DNA from: Limnobaculum allomyrinae
GTDB taxonomy: Bacteria > Pseudomonadota > Gammaproteobacteria > Enterobacterales > Enterobacteriaceae
DNA: 64,000 bases
Reading direction: 5' to 3'
Assembly (NCBI RefSeq): GCF_016649425.1
Contig: NZ_JADRCR010000006.1
Span: 124,001-188,000 of the forward strand
A program made the position numbers and the translations under genes. The notes beneath the pieces were generated by a model, which saw only the letters and a list, made by a program, of their open reading frames with translations, was not told the DNA's origin and did not search any database. Shown one piece after another: positions 1-8,779 of the stretch (position 1 is its first letter; each line of letters opens with the position of its first letter).

Positions 1-147
1 GGAGCCTGCTTACTGTTGCTGGCGGATACGCTGGCACGCACCGTGGTACAACCGGCTGAAATGCCGGTGGGTTTGCTCACCAGTCTGATAGGCGGCCCCT
101 ATTTCTTATGGCTAATTATACGCACCCGGAGGTCGACAGGTGATTGA
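1..147 (+). CDS. hmuU: Heme ABC transporter permease, 3' end (partial)
   Basis: The window opens inside a reading frame that runs to TGA at 145-147. The 48 visible residues include a final hydrophobic stretch ending in a short basic tail. The frame overlaps the start of the next gene (GTG at 140) by 8 bases, and that gene is a heme-type ABC ATPase. This matches the usual permease-ATPase order of FecCD-family heme and siderophore importers. The sequence is too short to prove the substrate, so the name rests on the neighbour. Confidence 0.7.
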   Translation, partial: GACLLLLADTLARTVVQPAEMPVGLLTSLIGGPYFLWLIIRTRRSTGD

Positions 148-910
148 AGCTCAGAATCTGGTGTATAGCGTTCACCATCGTAAACTCACGGATAACGTTT
201 CATTGACCCTGCCGGGAGGTGAGATTGTGGCGATCCTTGGCCCTAACGGCGCGGGTAAATCAACGTTATTGCGGCAGTTGACCGGTTATCTGCAACCGAC
301 CTCGGGGCAATGTTTGCTGTTTGGTAAACCATTAAATCAGTGGTCAGTGAAAGAACTGGCAAAGGCGCGGGCAGTGATGCGACAAAACTCCGGTATGGCC
401 TTTCCTTTTAGCGTGAAGGAAGTAATTGAAATGGGTTTCCACACCCGGAAAGACCCGGCGCGAGACGATTCACTGGCGCAAATTATGGCACTCTGTTCCT
501 GTGAAAACCTGGCAAAGCGCAACTATTGTCACCTTTCCGGCGGTGAACAACAGCGGGTACATCTGGCGCGTTTACTGGCACAGCTGTGGCAAAATCGGGA
601 TAAACCCAAGTGGTTATTTCTGGATGAGCCCACCTCTGCACTGGATGTGCATTATCAGCAACAGCTGTTTCGATTGTTGAAAAAACTGGTGAAAGAGGAC
701 AATTTTAACGTCTGCTGTGTATTGCACGATTTGAATCTGGCCTCCCTGTACGCCGACCGTATGATCCTGCTGGATCAGGGGCGGATTATTGCCAACGGCA
801 CCCCGGACGAAGTGCTAAACGAATCAATGCTAAGTGAGCTGTATCATGCAGATTTACGGGTGTCGACGCATCCGGAGGCCTGTGCGCCGCTGGTATTTTT
901 GCGCAGTTAG
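140..910 (+). CDS. hmuV: Heme ABC transporter ATP-binding protein HmuV
   Basis: 256-residue ABC ATPase that would power heme import with an inner-membrane permease and a periplasmic heme-binding protein. Visible motifs: Walker A GPNGAGKS (residues 34-41), signature LSGGEQQR (from about 132), Walker B LFLDEP (about 159-164) and switch histidine H196. Length matches HmuV/HemV (about 255-270). The start is GTG at 140, translationally coupled to the permease by the 8-base overlap. It appears to be the last gene of the operon, since a 446-bp non-coding stretch follows. The heme assignment over other iron chelates rests on overall resemblance to HmuV; the ABC class is certain. Confidence 0.85.
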   Translation: MIEAQNLVYSVHHRKLTDNVSLTLPGGEIVAILGPNGAGKSTLLRQLTGYLQPTSGQCLLFGKPLNQWSVKELAKARAVMRQNSGMAFPFSVKEVIEMGFHTRKDPARDDSLAQIMALCSCENLAKRNYCHLSGGEQQRVHLARLLAQLWQNRDKPKWLFLDEPTSALDVHYQQQLFRLLKKLVKEDNFNVCCVLHDLNLASLYADRMILLDQGRIIANGTPDEVLNESMLSELYHADLRVSTHPEACAPLVFLRS

Positions 911-1356
911 CTACGAATTAGATGATGATGCTACTCTTGTGACAGAAATCGGTATGGTTTGCGGTTTGTTCCGCTAATAATTACGCGAATAAATTAAATT
1001 ATGAAAAATTTTCATGAGCCATTTATAAACACAAAATGGAGTCAGAAAATATTAAGATTACTCTTATAGGATAAGAGAGGATTGATGGCTTTTATTTCAT
1101 TGACTCCAAAGCGTATTAATTAATGCCGAAATTAATTATTCGCTGGATAAGAAATTAAAAATCACTATGCAAATATACAATTAAGTCTTTTCACTCTGTT
1201 ATTGTAACGGGCAATAAATATTGCGTCATACACTGCCTGTTATCTGATTCATTCCTGCCATAAAGATTGATATTAGAATGCCAGGCTGTTGGCCTCATAT
1301 TAAAATCAAACATATGGCACTTCTGTAGAAGAAAACCAGAGCAAGGGATGACAGGC
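911..1356. other. Intergenic region, AT-rich, no gene seen
   Basis: 446 bp between hmuV and the helicase gene. It is clearly AT-rich after about 970. I see no convincing reading frame, tRNA, terminator hairpin or known regulatory motif. It marks the left edge of the accessory region, and the promoter of the helicase gene should lie in its right part. A TTG at 1267 is in frame with the helicase but has no ribosome binding site. Confidence 0.5.
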
Positions 1357-4300
1357 ATGAATTCAACCAAAACAGGGCAATGGTTGCGGTATTGGCGTAA
1401 TTCTTTAGCGGACGCTGAAAGTGGTAAAGGTGCATTAACGTCAAAAGAACTTCGTACCTATTTATCTGTCCCTGTTGATTCATTGAAAAATGGTTATCTG
1501 GATAAAGACAGCGATGTACTTGAATCGCTGTTTAAGAATGAAGCCGAAAATGTATCGTTGGTTAAAGTGGTATACCGGCCGACGGCTTATAAACTTAAGT
1601 TTGAACATGGGAAAAAATATACCGGTTCTTTTCCTGAGATTGTGACCCCGGTTATTTGTATTTTTTGGGTGAGCCGTAATGGCTTTTTCTTGCCTGAATC
1701 AGCACCGGTTATTCCTCGCGATCTCTTATCTCCACAGCATGATGACAAATTAACCCTTTCATCCGTCAAAGAGATGGATAACTTCCTGGATCAACATGAG
1801 CTGTTAGTTTTCTCTGAGCAAGAGGCAATAGCGTTATTTAAAAGTGCGCAAAGTCATGAGGAACTGGCGTCATATTGGGCTCAGTACCACCATTTTACTC
1901 GTTGCCTGTTTATTCAGTTATGCCATGACTTTGTGCTCCGGGAGCGTTATGAAAATAAGAAAGGAAAGGGGTATTTACTTAGGTGTGATGATGTCAGCAA
2001 CGGGACTCGCAATATCCTAAAACTATTTGACTGGCTGGATAGTAATCAGGAACCCATACCGCTGATAGAAAATTATGCCCGGGGTTACTGTACAACGTAT
2101 CAACCTTGCATTGACTCGTTAGCGTCTCTGGCTGCACGCAGTGGCCATTCAAACTCAAAATTTCCTCTGGCAGATGCCCAGCGTGATGCGTTAGCTCAGG
2201 TGCTAACGATGTCCGAGGGGGAAATATTGGCAGTTAATGGCCCGCCGGGAACAGGGAAAACCACCTTTGTTTTATCAGTGGTAGCGTCGATGTGGGTTGA
2301 TGCGGCGCTGAAAGAGCAAGAACCTCCTCTTATCATTGCCGCCTCGACCAACAATCAGGCGGTAACCAATATTATTGAGGCGTTTGGTAAAGACTTTGAG
2401 GAGAATAGCGATCGGTTTAGCGGGCGCTGGTTACCCGATGTTAACAGCTATGGTGGTTATTTTCCGGCTTCCAGTCTGGAGAGTGGAGCAGCAAAATATT
2501 ATCAAACGGCAGCTTTTTATCGTTCGTTAGAAGATCCGGAATATATTGATCGGGCGGAGTCAGCGTTTTTAACCAGAGCTCAAACGGTATTTAACGATAG
2601 TTCGCTGGATACTGTTCTTAAAGTCAAACAGCGTTTGTACGCTGAACTCAGTCACCATCATCAACAGTTTGATGCAATACATCATGACTGGCAGGCGGTG
2701 AAGTGCGCTGAAAAGAGCTGTTATCAAGCGATGGGAGACGATGCAGAATTAGCCAAAGCGACAAAGCAGTCTGAATTAGCGGCATTGCAGCAGGCGCTTT
2801 CTCTGATCGCTCAGGATGTTTTGCAGTGGAAACAATTTTGTGCCGATGAGTCGATATTACTGACACTGCTAAATGTAGTACCGCCAATCGCCAAAAAACG
2901 TCAGCTCCGGCGTGAGATTTTTATTGAGCAGCATTTTAGTGCCACCACTCGCCATATTGTTAACGTTGAGGGCGACGGCAATCCTGAAACCGCGTTATCC
3001 CAATGGATTGACACTCAACAGCAAGCCATAACTCAAACTGAATCAGTGCTAGAGAACTGGAATAGATTGCTGGAAGAGAAAAGCATAGCCCAGCAGCGCT
3101 GGTTAAGTCGTGCATCAATATTTATTGCAGCCCCGGAAGCGATTCAAACGTTGGATCAACTGGATAAAGCGCTGGATACCTCATTGCGTTTTAAATTATT
3201 CCAGCTTGCAGTGCATTATTGGGAAGCGCGCTGGTTGCTTGATTGCAGAGCTCAGGAAGATGAACTACTAAAACCGGGGCCATCCGGTAAAGAAAAGACA
3301 GGACTAAAATTTGTTCGCCCTCGCTGGTATCGGCGAATGAAAATTACGCCCTGTATTGTATCTACGCTTCATTCTCTGCCGGGGCATATGAAGTATCGGA
3401 TATTTGAGGCCGATAGCTATTTAATTAATGAGATCGACCTGCTGATTATTGATGAGGCGGGGCAGGTTTCCCCTGACACCGCAGCGGCATCTTTTGCGCT
3501 GGCAAAGCGCGCACTGGTTATTGGCGATGTACATCAAATCAAACCGGTGAGTAGTCAATCGCAAGCGGTTGATGTGGGTAACATGATGCAACACCGGCTG
3601 TTATCTCATCGGGACGAATATCCGGAGATTCGCCAGCTGGGGCGCTCGGTTGTGGATGGTAGCGTGATGCGAATTGCACAATCTGCCAGTCGGTATCGTT
3701 ACTTAGATGAAACCGAACCGGGGATGTTTCTCCGGGAACATCGGCGTTGTTTTGATGAGATTATCTCTTTCTGTAACGATCTTTGTTATCAAGGTTTACT
3801 TCTTCCCAAGCGAGGAAGATACGATGCATTAAACGATAACAAACTTATATTGCCTGCTTTTGGTTATTTGCATATTGATGGCATGGCTGAATCGCCTATG
3901 GGTGGAAGTCGTATTAATCGACTTGAAGCCGCGACCATTGCCAGCTGGCTGGCTGAAAAACGTACCGAGTTAGAGGCGGCTTATCAGTCTAAGTTAGAAG
4001 ACATTGTTGGTGTTATTACGCCTTTTAAAGCTCAGGAAAGATTGATTGCTGAACTGTGCGAAGCCCAGGGCATTAAAATGGGCCGTGGTGAAGGGGAAAT
4101 GACGGTTGGAACGGTACATGCGCTACAGGGTGCAGAAAGAAAAGTAGTGATTTTTTCTGCTGTCTATTCCCGCCATAACGATGGTGGCTTTATTGACGGC
4201 GACCCCTCTATGTTGAATGTCGCGGTATCCCGGGCGAAAGACAGCTTTCTGGTGTTTGGCGATATGGATGTTATTTCTTCAGCAGGTAAAAGTACCCCGA

Positions 4301-4932
4301 GGCATATGCTGGGGAAATATCTGTTTAGCCGTGAAGAGAATGAACTGAGTTTTTCTATTGGCTCCCGCCCTGACTTAATGAAGTTATGTCCGAAACCCAA
4401 ATTAATAAATGGCTCTGAAGAGCACGATCCGTTTTTCCTGAATCTATTGAGTATCGTGCAAAAGCGCGTGGATATGGTATCGCCGTGGCTTATTCTTTCC
4501 CGCCTGGTCGATTCCGGATTCCTGAAACATATGCAGGCCGCGGCCGCACGAGGCATTGAGGTAAATATTTATACTGACTATTACTTTAATGCTTTCGATA
4601 ACAATCAATACCATGCTGAAAAAGATCAAACATTTAAGCAGTGTTGTGAAGCATTGCGTAATAACGGGGTTCAGGTTTATGTCATGAATCGGGTACATAG
4701 CAAGATAGTGATGGCTGATGAGCAGGTGATGTGTGTTGGCTCTTACAACTGGGGGAGCGCGGTACGTGAAGGCCGGTATAAAAATATGGAAACCTCTATG
4801 TTGTATAGCGGGAATTTAAAACCGGAGATCCAGATACAACTTGAGGCGTTGCAGGCGCGGGTCAGGAAGGCTTATGGGGTGAAGAAAGTGACGGGTGCGG
4901 GTCGGACGGTGGTGGAAGAGGGGGTGATGTAG
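1357..4932 (+). CDS. SF1 helicase-phospholipase D fusion, Mokosh type II-like (MkoC candidate)
   Basis: About 1191 residues from the chosen start. Domains in order: an unassigned N-terminal region; a Upf1/DNA2-type superfamily 1 motor with Walker A GPPGTGKTT at about 295, a long helical insertion, DEAG box (motif II) at about 699 and late motifs VGTVHALQG and NVAVSRAKD; then a C-terminal PLD domain whose active site HSKIVMAD...GS (H about 1114) fits HxKx4Dx6GS. A single HKD copy implies dimerisation. A COG1112-type helicase fused to PLD in one protein of about 1200 residues is the described architecture of the anti-phage protein MkoC (Mokosh type II). The ATG at 1357 is preferred because AAGGGA lies 7 bases upstream; ATG 1348 and TTG 1267 lack a usable site. 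Function is inferred from architecture only. Confidence 0.7.
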   Translation: MNSTKTGQWLRYWRNSLADAESGKGALTSKELRTYLSVPVDSLKNGYLDKDSDVLESLFKNEAENVSLVKVVYRPTAYKLKFEHGKKYTGSFPEIVTPVICIFWVSRNGFFLPESAPVIPRDLLSPQHDDKLTLSSVKEMDNFLDQHELLVFSEQEAIALFKSAQSHEELASYWAQYHHFTRCLFIQLCHDFVLRERYENKKGKGYLLRCDDVSNGTRNILKLFDWLDSNQEPIPLIENYARGYCTTYQPCIDSLASLAARSGHSNSKFPLADAQRDALAQVLTMSEGEILAVNGPPGTGKTTFVLSVVASMWVDAALKEQEPPLIIAASTNNQAVTNIIEAFGKDFEENSDRFSGRWLPDVNSYGGYFPASSLESGAAKYYQTAAFYRSLEDPEYIDRAESAFLTRAQTVFNDSSLDTVLKVKQRLYAELSHHHQQFDAIHHDWQAVKCAEKSCYQAMGDDAELAKATKQSELAALQQALSLIAQDVLQWKQFCADESILLTLLNVVPPIAKKRQLRREIFIEQHFSATTRHIVNVEGDGNPETALSQWIDTQQQAITQTESVLENWNRLLEEKSIAQQRWLSRASIFIAAPEAIQTLDQLDKALDTSLRFKLFQLAVHYWEARWLLDCRAQEDELLKPGPSGKEKTGLKFVRPRWYRRMKITPCIVSTLHSLPGHMKYRIFEADSYLINEIDLLIIDEAGQVSPDTAAASFALAKRALVIGDVHQIKPVSSQSQAVDVGNMMQHRLLSHRDEYPEIRQLGRSVVDGSVMRIAQSASRYRYLDETEPGMFLREHRRCFDEIISFCNDLCYQGLLLPKRGRYDALNDNKLILPAFGYLHIDGMAESPMGGSRINRLEAATIASWLAEKRTELEAAYQSKLEDIVGVITPFKAQERLIAELCEAQGIKMGRGEGEMTVGTVHALQGAERKVVIFSAVYSRHNDGGFIDGDPSMLNVAVSRAKDSFLVFGDMDVISSAGKSTPRHMLGKYLFSREENELSFSIGSRPDLMKLCPKPKLINGSEEHDPFFLNLLSIVQKRVDMVSPWLILSRLVDSGFLKHMQAAAARGIEVNIYTDYYFNAFDNNQYHAEKDQTFKQCCEALRNNGVQVYVMNRVHSKIVMADEQVMCVGSYNWGSAVREGRYKNMETSMLYSGNLKPEIQIQLEALQARVRKAYGVKKVTGAGRTVVEEGVM

Positions 4933-4985
4933 GGGGTAGTTACAGGTATAATCCCACAAATTTTTCAATTGGTTTAGAAACGAAA

Positions 4986-5525
4986 ATGACAAAACTCACC
5001 TTACAAGAGCAGCTGTTAAAAGCAGGATTAGTAAACAGCAAAAAGATGGCCAAAGTTCAGCGAACGGCTAAAAAATCACGGGTTCAGGCGCGTGAGGCAA
5101 GAGAAGCGGTAGAAGAAAATAAAAAAGCACAGCTTGAACGTGATAAGCAGTTAAGCGAACAACAAAAACAGGTTGCATTATCCAAAGAGTATAAAGCTCA
5201 GGTGAAACAGCTTATTGAAATGAACAGAATCAACATTTCAAAAGGCGATATTGATTTTAACTTCACCGATGACAATTTAATTAAAAGAGTGACGGTGGAT
5301 AAGCTGACTCAGGCGCAGCTGATTAGCGGTCGTCTGGCGATTGCGCGGTTGGTGGTTGATGGTAATGGTGAGAATCAATATGCGATTATTCCTGCGAGTG
5401 TGGCGGATAAAATTGCGCAGCGGGATGCGGATAGTATTGTTTTGAATAGTGCGCTGAGTCAGGAAGAGCTGGATGAGGAAGATCCGTATGCTGACTTTAA
5501 GGTGCCGGATGATTTGATGTGGTGA
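4986..5525 (+). CDS. yaiL: DUF2058 family protein YaiL
   Basis: 179-residue protein of the YaiL/DUF2058 family. The N-terminus (TLQEQLLKAGL) and the following long, highly charged lysine/arginine/glutamate-rich coiled-coil-like segment (residues about 15-65) are typical. A small C-terminal domain follows, ending in an acidic DEEDPYADFKVPDD tail. The family is described as nucleoprotein or polynucleotide-associated; the molecular role is not established. It starts 53 bp after the helicase stop and could be co-transcribed, but yaiL is a common core gene elsewhere, so proximity is not evidence of shared function. Confidence 0.85.
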   Translation: MTKLTLQEQLLKAGLVNSKKMAKVQRTAKKSRVQAREAREAVEENKKAQLERDKQLSEQQKQVALSKEYKAQVKQLIEMNRINISKGDIDFNFTDDNLIKRVTVDKLTQAQLISGRLAIARLVVDGNGENQYAIIPASVADKIAQRDADSIVLNSALSQEELDEEDPYADFKVPDDLMW

Positions 5526-5577
5526 TTTTGGGTTTGTTGGTAGTTGGTTTATTGAGAGATACGAGGGATTATTTTGG

Positions 5578-5636
5578 ACAGTTCTCATCATCTTTGCTAT
5601 CAGCCTTAGGTGTTGAGAACTGTGCTTTGGCTGATA
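5578..5636. other. Interlocked inverted repeats (pseudoknot-capable) ahead of HEPN-like gene
   Basis: Two perfect inverted repeats interleave. ACAGTTCTCA (5578-5587) pairs with TGAGAACTGT (5614-5623). TATCAGCC (5598-5605) pairs with GGCTGATA (5629-5636). The order a-b-a'-b' is the topology of an H-type pseudoknot rather than nested hairpins. It lies 31 bp before the GTG start of the HEPN-like gene, so it could be a structured 5' leader. It could also be overlapping DNA operators or a terminator remnant after yaiL. Confidence 0.5.
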
Positions 5637-5666
5637 TTACCTCTACAGTATACGAAAGGATAACTC

Positions 5667-6389
5667 GTGAAAAGAACAGTAGAAATAACAAAAAATAGTT
5701 TCTTTGAAATATTTTCGGATGCAATAACTCTTTACGAACTATCGGCAGCAGAGCAAAAACCTCACATCAAAAATATCCTTGCAAAGTCCAGCTTACTTTC
5801 AATTAATTACGCACTTGAAGCTGCTGCAAATTCATTCTTATCATCTATTGAAGTCACGCAAAAACTAAAAAGTCAATTTGACAGATTCTCGACCCTTGAT
5901 AAATTTGATTTTACGCTTCAGTGGCATAAAGAAACATCACTTCCCCGTGGCGTCATTCAAACGCAAATAATCAAAGAGTTAATAGATCAACGTAATGCCC
6001 TTGTACATCCAAAGGTGACATCAATAATGGATGTCATAGAAACCACATCGGGTGAAGACAAGCTAGCTTATCTACACCAATCTACTAGTGATCCCGAGTC
6101 ACCAAAAAGTAAACTATCAAATATATCCCTTGTCCCTGAAAGATATACTGATAAGGATGCCCTTATTGCATTAAAGGCTCTTGTAAATTTTTTAAATAGC
6201 TATGTTAATGATTGGTGGGGTATTGATTTGGAAACATCAGCCATTTTGCTAATGCCATCGTGGAACGGTTCAATTCAAGCCAAACCAATATTGTATGAAA
6301 GAAATTCACTAGAAACAGTTCTAAGACATGACCATCATCTTGAGATAAAATTCCTCGGGTTACATGGCATATTTGAACAGTTCGCATAA
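5667..6389 (+). CDS. Unrecognised protein with HEPN-like RNALVHP motif
   Basis: 240 residues, AT-rich gene, mostly helical by composition, no signal peptide or obvious membrane span. I do not recognise the family. The feature of note is DQRNALVHP, with R109 and H114 in the R-x4-H arrangement (polar residue after R) of HEPN RNases and HEPN-like RNA-binding or abortive-infection proteins. The start is GTG at 5667, supported by AAAGGA 7 bases upstream. It is flanked by yaiL and a convergent KAP-type NTPase in an AT-rich accessory segment. A defence or toxin role is plausible from motif and context but unproven; RxxxxH motifs also occur by chance and in non-catalytic HEPN domains. Confidence 0.6.
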   Translation: MKRTVEITKNSFFEIFSDAITLYELSAAEQKPHIKNILAKSSLLSINYALEAAANSFLSSIEVTQKLKSQFDRFSTLDKFDFTLQWHKETSLPRGVIQTQIIKELIDQRNALVHPKVTSIMDVIETTSGEDKLAYLHQSTSDPESPKSKLSNISLVPERYTDKDALIALKALVNFLNSYVNDWWGIDLETSAILLMPSWNGSIQAKPILYERNSLETVLRHDHHLEIKFLGLHGIFEQFA

Positions 6390-6536
6390 TAGCGGATCAA
6401 ATTACACATACTGTTAACTAAATACTAAACTCCGCAATTTAATCATGTATTAACATCAATTTCTCGCATTGTAGTTTTGATGTGTTGACTAGTCGTTTAA
6501 ATAATTAGGAATATATAAGAGATAAATTTATTTTTG

Positions 6537-6566
6537 TGGCGATTAATTTTTTATGAATAATCGCCA
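6537..6566. terminator. Convergent intergenic hairpin
   Basis: TGGCGATTA (6537-6545) pairs perfectly with TAATCGCCA (6558-6566) in the gap between the convergent HEPN-like and KAP genes. U-rich flanks are present on both sides but no clean U-tract, so it is a plausible bidirectional terminator rather than a certain one. Confidence 0.45.
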
Positions 6567-6610
6567 TTAATTATTATAGAATAACTTTGAGTGAAAATTT
6601 AAGATCTAAA

Positions 6611-8065
6611 TTATGATAAATTACCAGCTAGTTCAACTATTTTTTTATAATCTGGCCATAGCCAATACTTTATAATATTTTCATCACTATTTCTTTTTTG
6701 TTCTATTTTAAGGGTAATTGTTGCTAATAATTGTGTGAATTCAGATGAGTTGTTTTTATTTGAGTATCTCATGATTCCTGAATAACTAAGATATTCATTT
6801 TTTATATATTCGCCACCGAATCCATCTTGGTGTTTTTTTTCATATAGTATAGAAGACATTAAAGAAACTTCAACTAGTTCATTGAAAGTACTTTTATTCA
6901 AAAAATGAATCTCCTGAGAAAAAGCATAAGTGTGAGCTTCATTATTACAGCGTTTAAAAAATTGTGGATAGTCTTTATCGAACTCAATTAAGGCTACTAA
7001 TAAGGAGATAATATTAATATATTGATGTCTTGCGGAGATTTCTTTTTCTCTTATTGCTGTGCGTAAACAAGAAAATAGTTTATTGATTAATTGATCTATA
7101 TCTCTAATCTTTAGTTCATAAGCAAGAGCTATGGATTTTATATATTCATTGAATCCATTATTCTTTTCATTTTTTATTTTGGGATATAAATCTAAACTGT
7201 CATAATGTGTAAAATCTAAATCTAATGCATCTAAATAACATTCTATATCAGGTGAAGGTAAATTAGCTCTTCTATCAAAGAAGCGTTTTAAATATTGCTT
7301 TGAGTCAAAGTTATCTCCATAGATAGCTGTAATTGAATGGTACAGTTGTGTTGTGTCAGTCGCGATAACGAATACAAAATTATCAGTTTTAAAGAAGTGT
7401 TTAATTACCTCAAGCATTTCAATAGCATAAGTTGGACGACAGCGATCTAATTCATCGATTAAAACGATTACAGGTAATTTGGCTTCAAAATCCTTTTCAA
7501 GAATCAAAGCTAATTCATTTAATTTGCTACGAATATTTTTAATGGCTTCTGTTTGTTCTTGGTATTCACTGGTCAATTTATCAATATATTTTTCGGGAGT
7601 ATCTTCAATCATTGTTTTAGCAAACTCTATTCCAATGCTTGAATCATTTACCATTTTTTCTGCTAAAAAAGCTGATGTTGCAATGGCTGTTCCCTTTAAA
7701 AATTTTCCACAGAATTTCTTAATATTTTTTATTGCGTTTGTGTTGGATATATTTTTATTGAATGCTTCTAATTGATAAAGTAATTCACTTGTGACAACGG
7801 TAAGAGGACTTTTTGAAAAATCACTTTCCCATGCATCAATGTAAATAACAGGATGTTGCCTTTGAAGTAATTCACTATATATTCTTTTTAGAAACTCAGT
7901 TTTACCTGAACCCCATGCCCCATCAAGATTTAGAACGAATCCATCATATTCACCAGTAATATAATCAGCTATGAATTCCCCATATATTTTTCTATTCAGT
8001 TTACAGTTATTAAAATTAAATTCTTCCAACCAGGTTGCATGTTTTGCATTTTCGATATTAAGCAT
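6611..8065 (-). CDS. KAP family P-loop NTPase
   Basis: 484 residues, strongly AT-rich compared with the flanking core genes. Walker A GAWGSGKTEF lies near residue 50 and a Walker B-type strand PVIVLIDELDRCRP near 210, the diagnostic signature of KAP NTPases (PF07693). The stretch FVIATDT after it fits sensor 1. A weakly hydrophobic stretch near residues 115-130 could be membrane-associated, as in many KAP proteins, but I cannot be sure. The start is ATG at 8063-8065 with GGAGAG 8 bases upstream, rather than the TTG one codon earlier. KAP NTPases occur in phage-exclusion (PifA-type) and other defence contexts; the role here is inferred only from family and the accessory neighbourhood. Confidence 0.8.
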   Translation of the reverse strand: MLNIENAKHATWLEEFNFNNCKLNRKIYGEFIADYITGEYDGFVLNLDGAWGSGKTEFLKRIYSELLQRQHPVIYIDAWESDFSKSPLTVVTSELLYQLEAFNKNISNTNAIKNIKKFCGKFLKGTAIATSAFLAEKMVNDSSIGIEFAKTMIEDTPEKYIDKLTSEYQEQTEAIKNIRSKLNELALILEKDFEAKLPVIVLIDELDRCRPTYAIEMLEVIKHFFKTDNFVFVIATDTTQLYHSITAIYGDNFDSKQYLKRFFDRRANLPSPDIECYLDALDLDFTHYDSLDLYPKIKNEKNNGFNEYIKSIALAYELKIRDIDQLINKLFSCLRTAIREKEISARHQYINIISLLVALIEFDKDYPQFFKRCNNEAHTYAFSQEIHFLNKSTFNELVEVSLMSSILYEKKHQDGFGGEYIKNEYLSYSGIMRYSNKNNSSEFTQLLATITLKIEQKRNSDENIIKYWLWPDYKKIVELAGNLS

Positions 8066-8249
8066 CAATATATCTCTCCATGAAATAAAATACAGATTGA
8101 AATATAGAATAATTGACAGGAGCTTATCTTCTTAGTTGACTGATTACCATAGGTTTTTTAATTTAATAAGTATATTCTCAAATATTTGCGAACCATCCCC
8201 ACATTTTAAAATTAACCCACCAACTCGGCCTCTGTTCCATTGACCCTCT

Positions 8250-8269
8250 CCCTGTACAAATATACTGTG
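8250..8269. promoter_or_regulatory. LexA-like box ahead of small-ORF unit
   Basis: The 20-mer here reads CTGT-N8-ACTG in its core, one base away from the LexA core CTGT-N8-ACAG, and agrees with 14 of 20 positions of the extended enterobacterial SOS box. It overlaps a TATACT (8261-8266) that could be a -10 element; a TTGACC at 8240-8245 sits only 15 bp upstream of it. This is suggestive of SOS control of the two small ORFs at 8374-8707, not proof. Confidence 0.35.
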
Positions 8270-8273
8270 TTCT

Positions 8274-8342
8274 GGCTGTCGGTTTTTTATCCGTCAGCCA
8301 AAATAGCGAAACCCCGCAGTGCTCGAACACATACGGGGTTTC
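8274..8342 (+). other. Two leader hairpins before small ORFs
   Basis: GGCTGTCGG (8274-8282) pairs with CCGTCAGCC (8291-8299) with one mismatch around a T-rich loop. GAAACCCCG (8308-8316) pairs perfectly with CGGGGTTTC (8334-8342). Neither is followed by a U-tract, so these look like a structured 5' leader rather than terminators. Structured leaders ahead of tiny ORFs are common in regulated toxin-type genes, which is the only reason to note a functional idea. Confidence 0.45.
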
Positions 8343-8373
8343 TCACCACAACGTTATATATAGGGATAACATC

Positions 8374-8508
8374 ATGGCTGTGAAGAAGCATACCCAAACT
8401 CACTCTGAATTTATACTCGCAGTAAGATCAAATTGCGGATCGGGATCGAAAAAACGATCCTCTGTTTCAGCAAGTTGGCTGAAAAAAGGAGGGTGCCGTC
8501 ATGCTTAA
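8374..8508 (+). CDS. Small basic ORF, 44 aa, unknown
   Basis: ATG at 8374 to TAA at 8506-8508 gives a 44-residue basic peptide (starts MAVKKHTQTH, ends KKGGCRHA). Its last codons overlap the ATG of the next small ORF by 8 bases, a coupling arrangement. The Shine-Dalgarno-like GGGAT upstream is weak. No family recognised. It may be a leader peptide whose translation opens the AAAAGGAGG site used by the downstream ORF. Confidence 0.45.
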   Translation: MAVKKHTQTHSEFILAVRSNCGSGSKKRSSVSASWLKKGGCRHA

Positions 8509-8707
8509 TCTTATCGACTCCACCCCAAAAGATCCGCTGGAACTGGTTGAACAATGCTTAGCGCTGACCTGCGCAGTCATCAACATCAATGAAGCTGCGG
8601 TAAAAGAGTCACTGCAATTTATTCTGCATGAAAAAATGGAAGCGCTGTTTAGTGCGCTTTATTGTGTGGAGGATGAAATGAAATCAGAGGTCGAAACGTC
8701 ACTGTAA
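8501..8707 (+). CDS. Small acidic ORF, 68 aa, unknown
   Basis: 68-residue acidic helical protein beginning MLNLIDSTPK. A near-perfect ribosome binding site (AAAAGGAGG, spacing about 7-8) lies upstream, inside the preceding ORF, so this is very likely translated. No membrane segment or known motif. A 12-bp-stem terminator follows directly (8714-8748), so this and the 44-aa ORF form a self-contained unit. I do not recognise it; the context with a LexA-like site is recorded separately. Confidence 0.6.
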   Translation: MLNLIDSTPKDPLELVEQCLALTCAVININEAAVKESLQFILHEKMEALFSALYCVEDEMKSEVETSL

Positions 8708-8713
8708 AGCCGT

Positions 8714-8748
8714 GCGGTACTTTACGAATTGATGTGAAGTACCGCTTT
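8714..8748 (+). terminator. Intrinsic terminator of small-ORF unit
   Basis: A 12-bp stem (8714-8725 with 8734-8745, one G-T pair) starting GCGGTACTT is followed by TTTAATT. It lies 7 bp after the stop of the 68-aa ORF and before the aadA-type gene. Confidence 0.7.
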
Positions 8749-8779
8749 AATTAACACCATGTCTGAGGTGGCAGATAAC

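Noticed and set aside
1267-1356. N-terminal extension of the helicase from TTG 1267
   Set aside because: No ribosome binding site and atypical residues; ATG 1357 has a good one.
5667-8065. HEPN/MNT toxin-antitoxin pair formed by the HEPN-like gene and a neighbour
   Set aside because: The only nucleotidyltransferase nearby is the full-length AadA 2.4 kb away; no minimal MNT antitoxin is adjacent.
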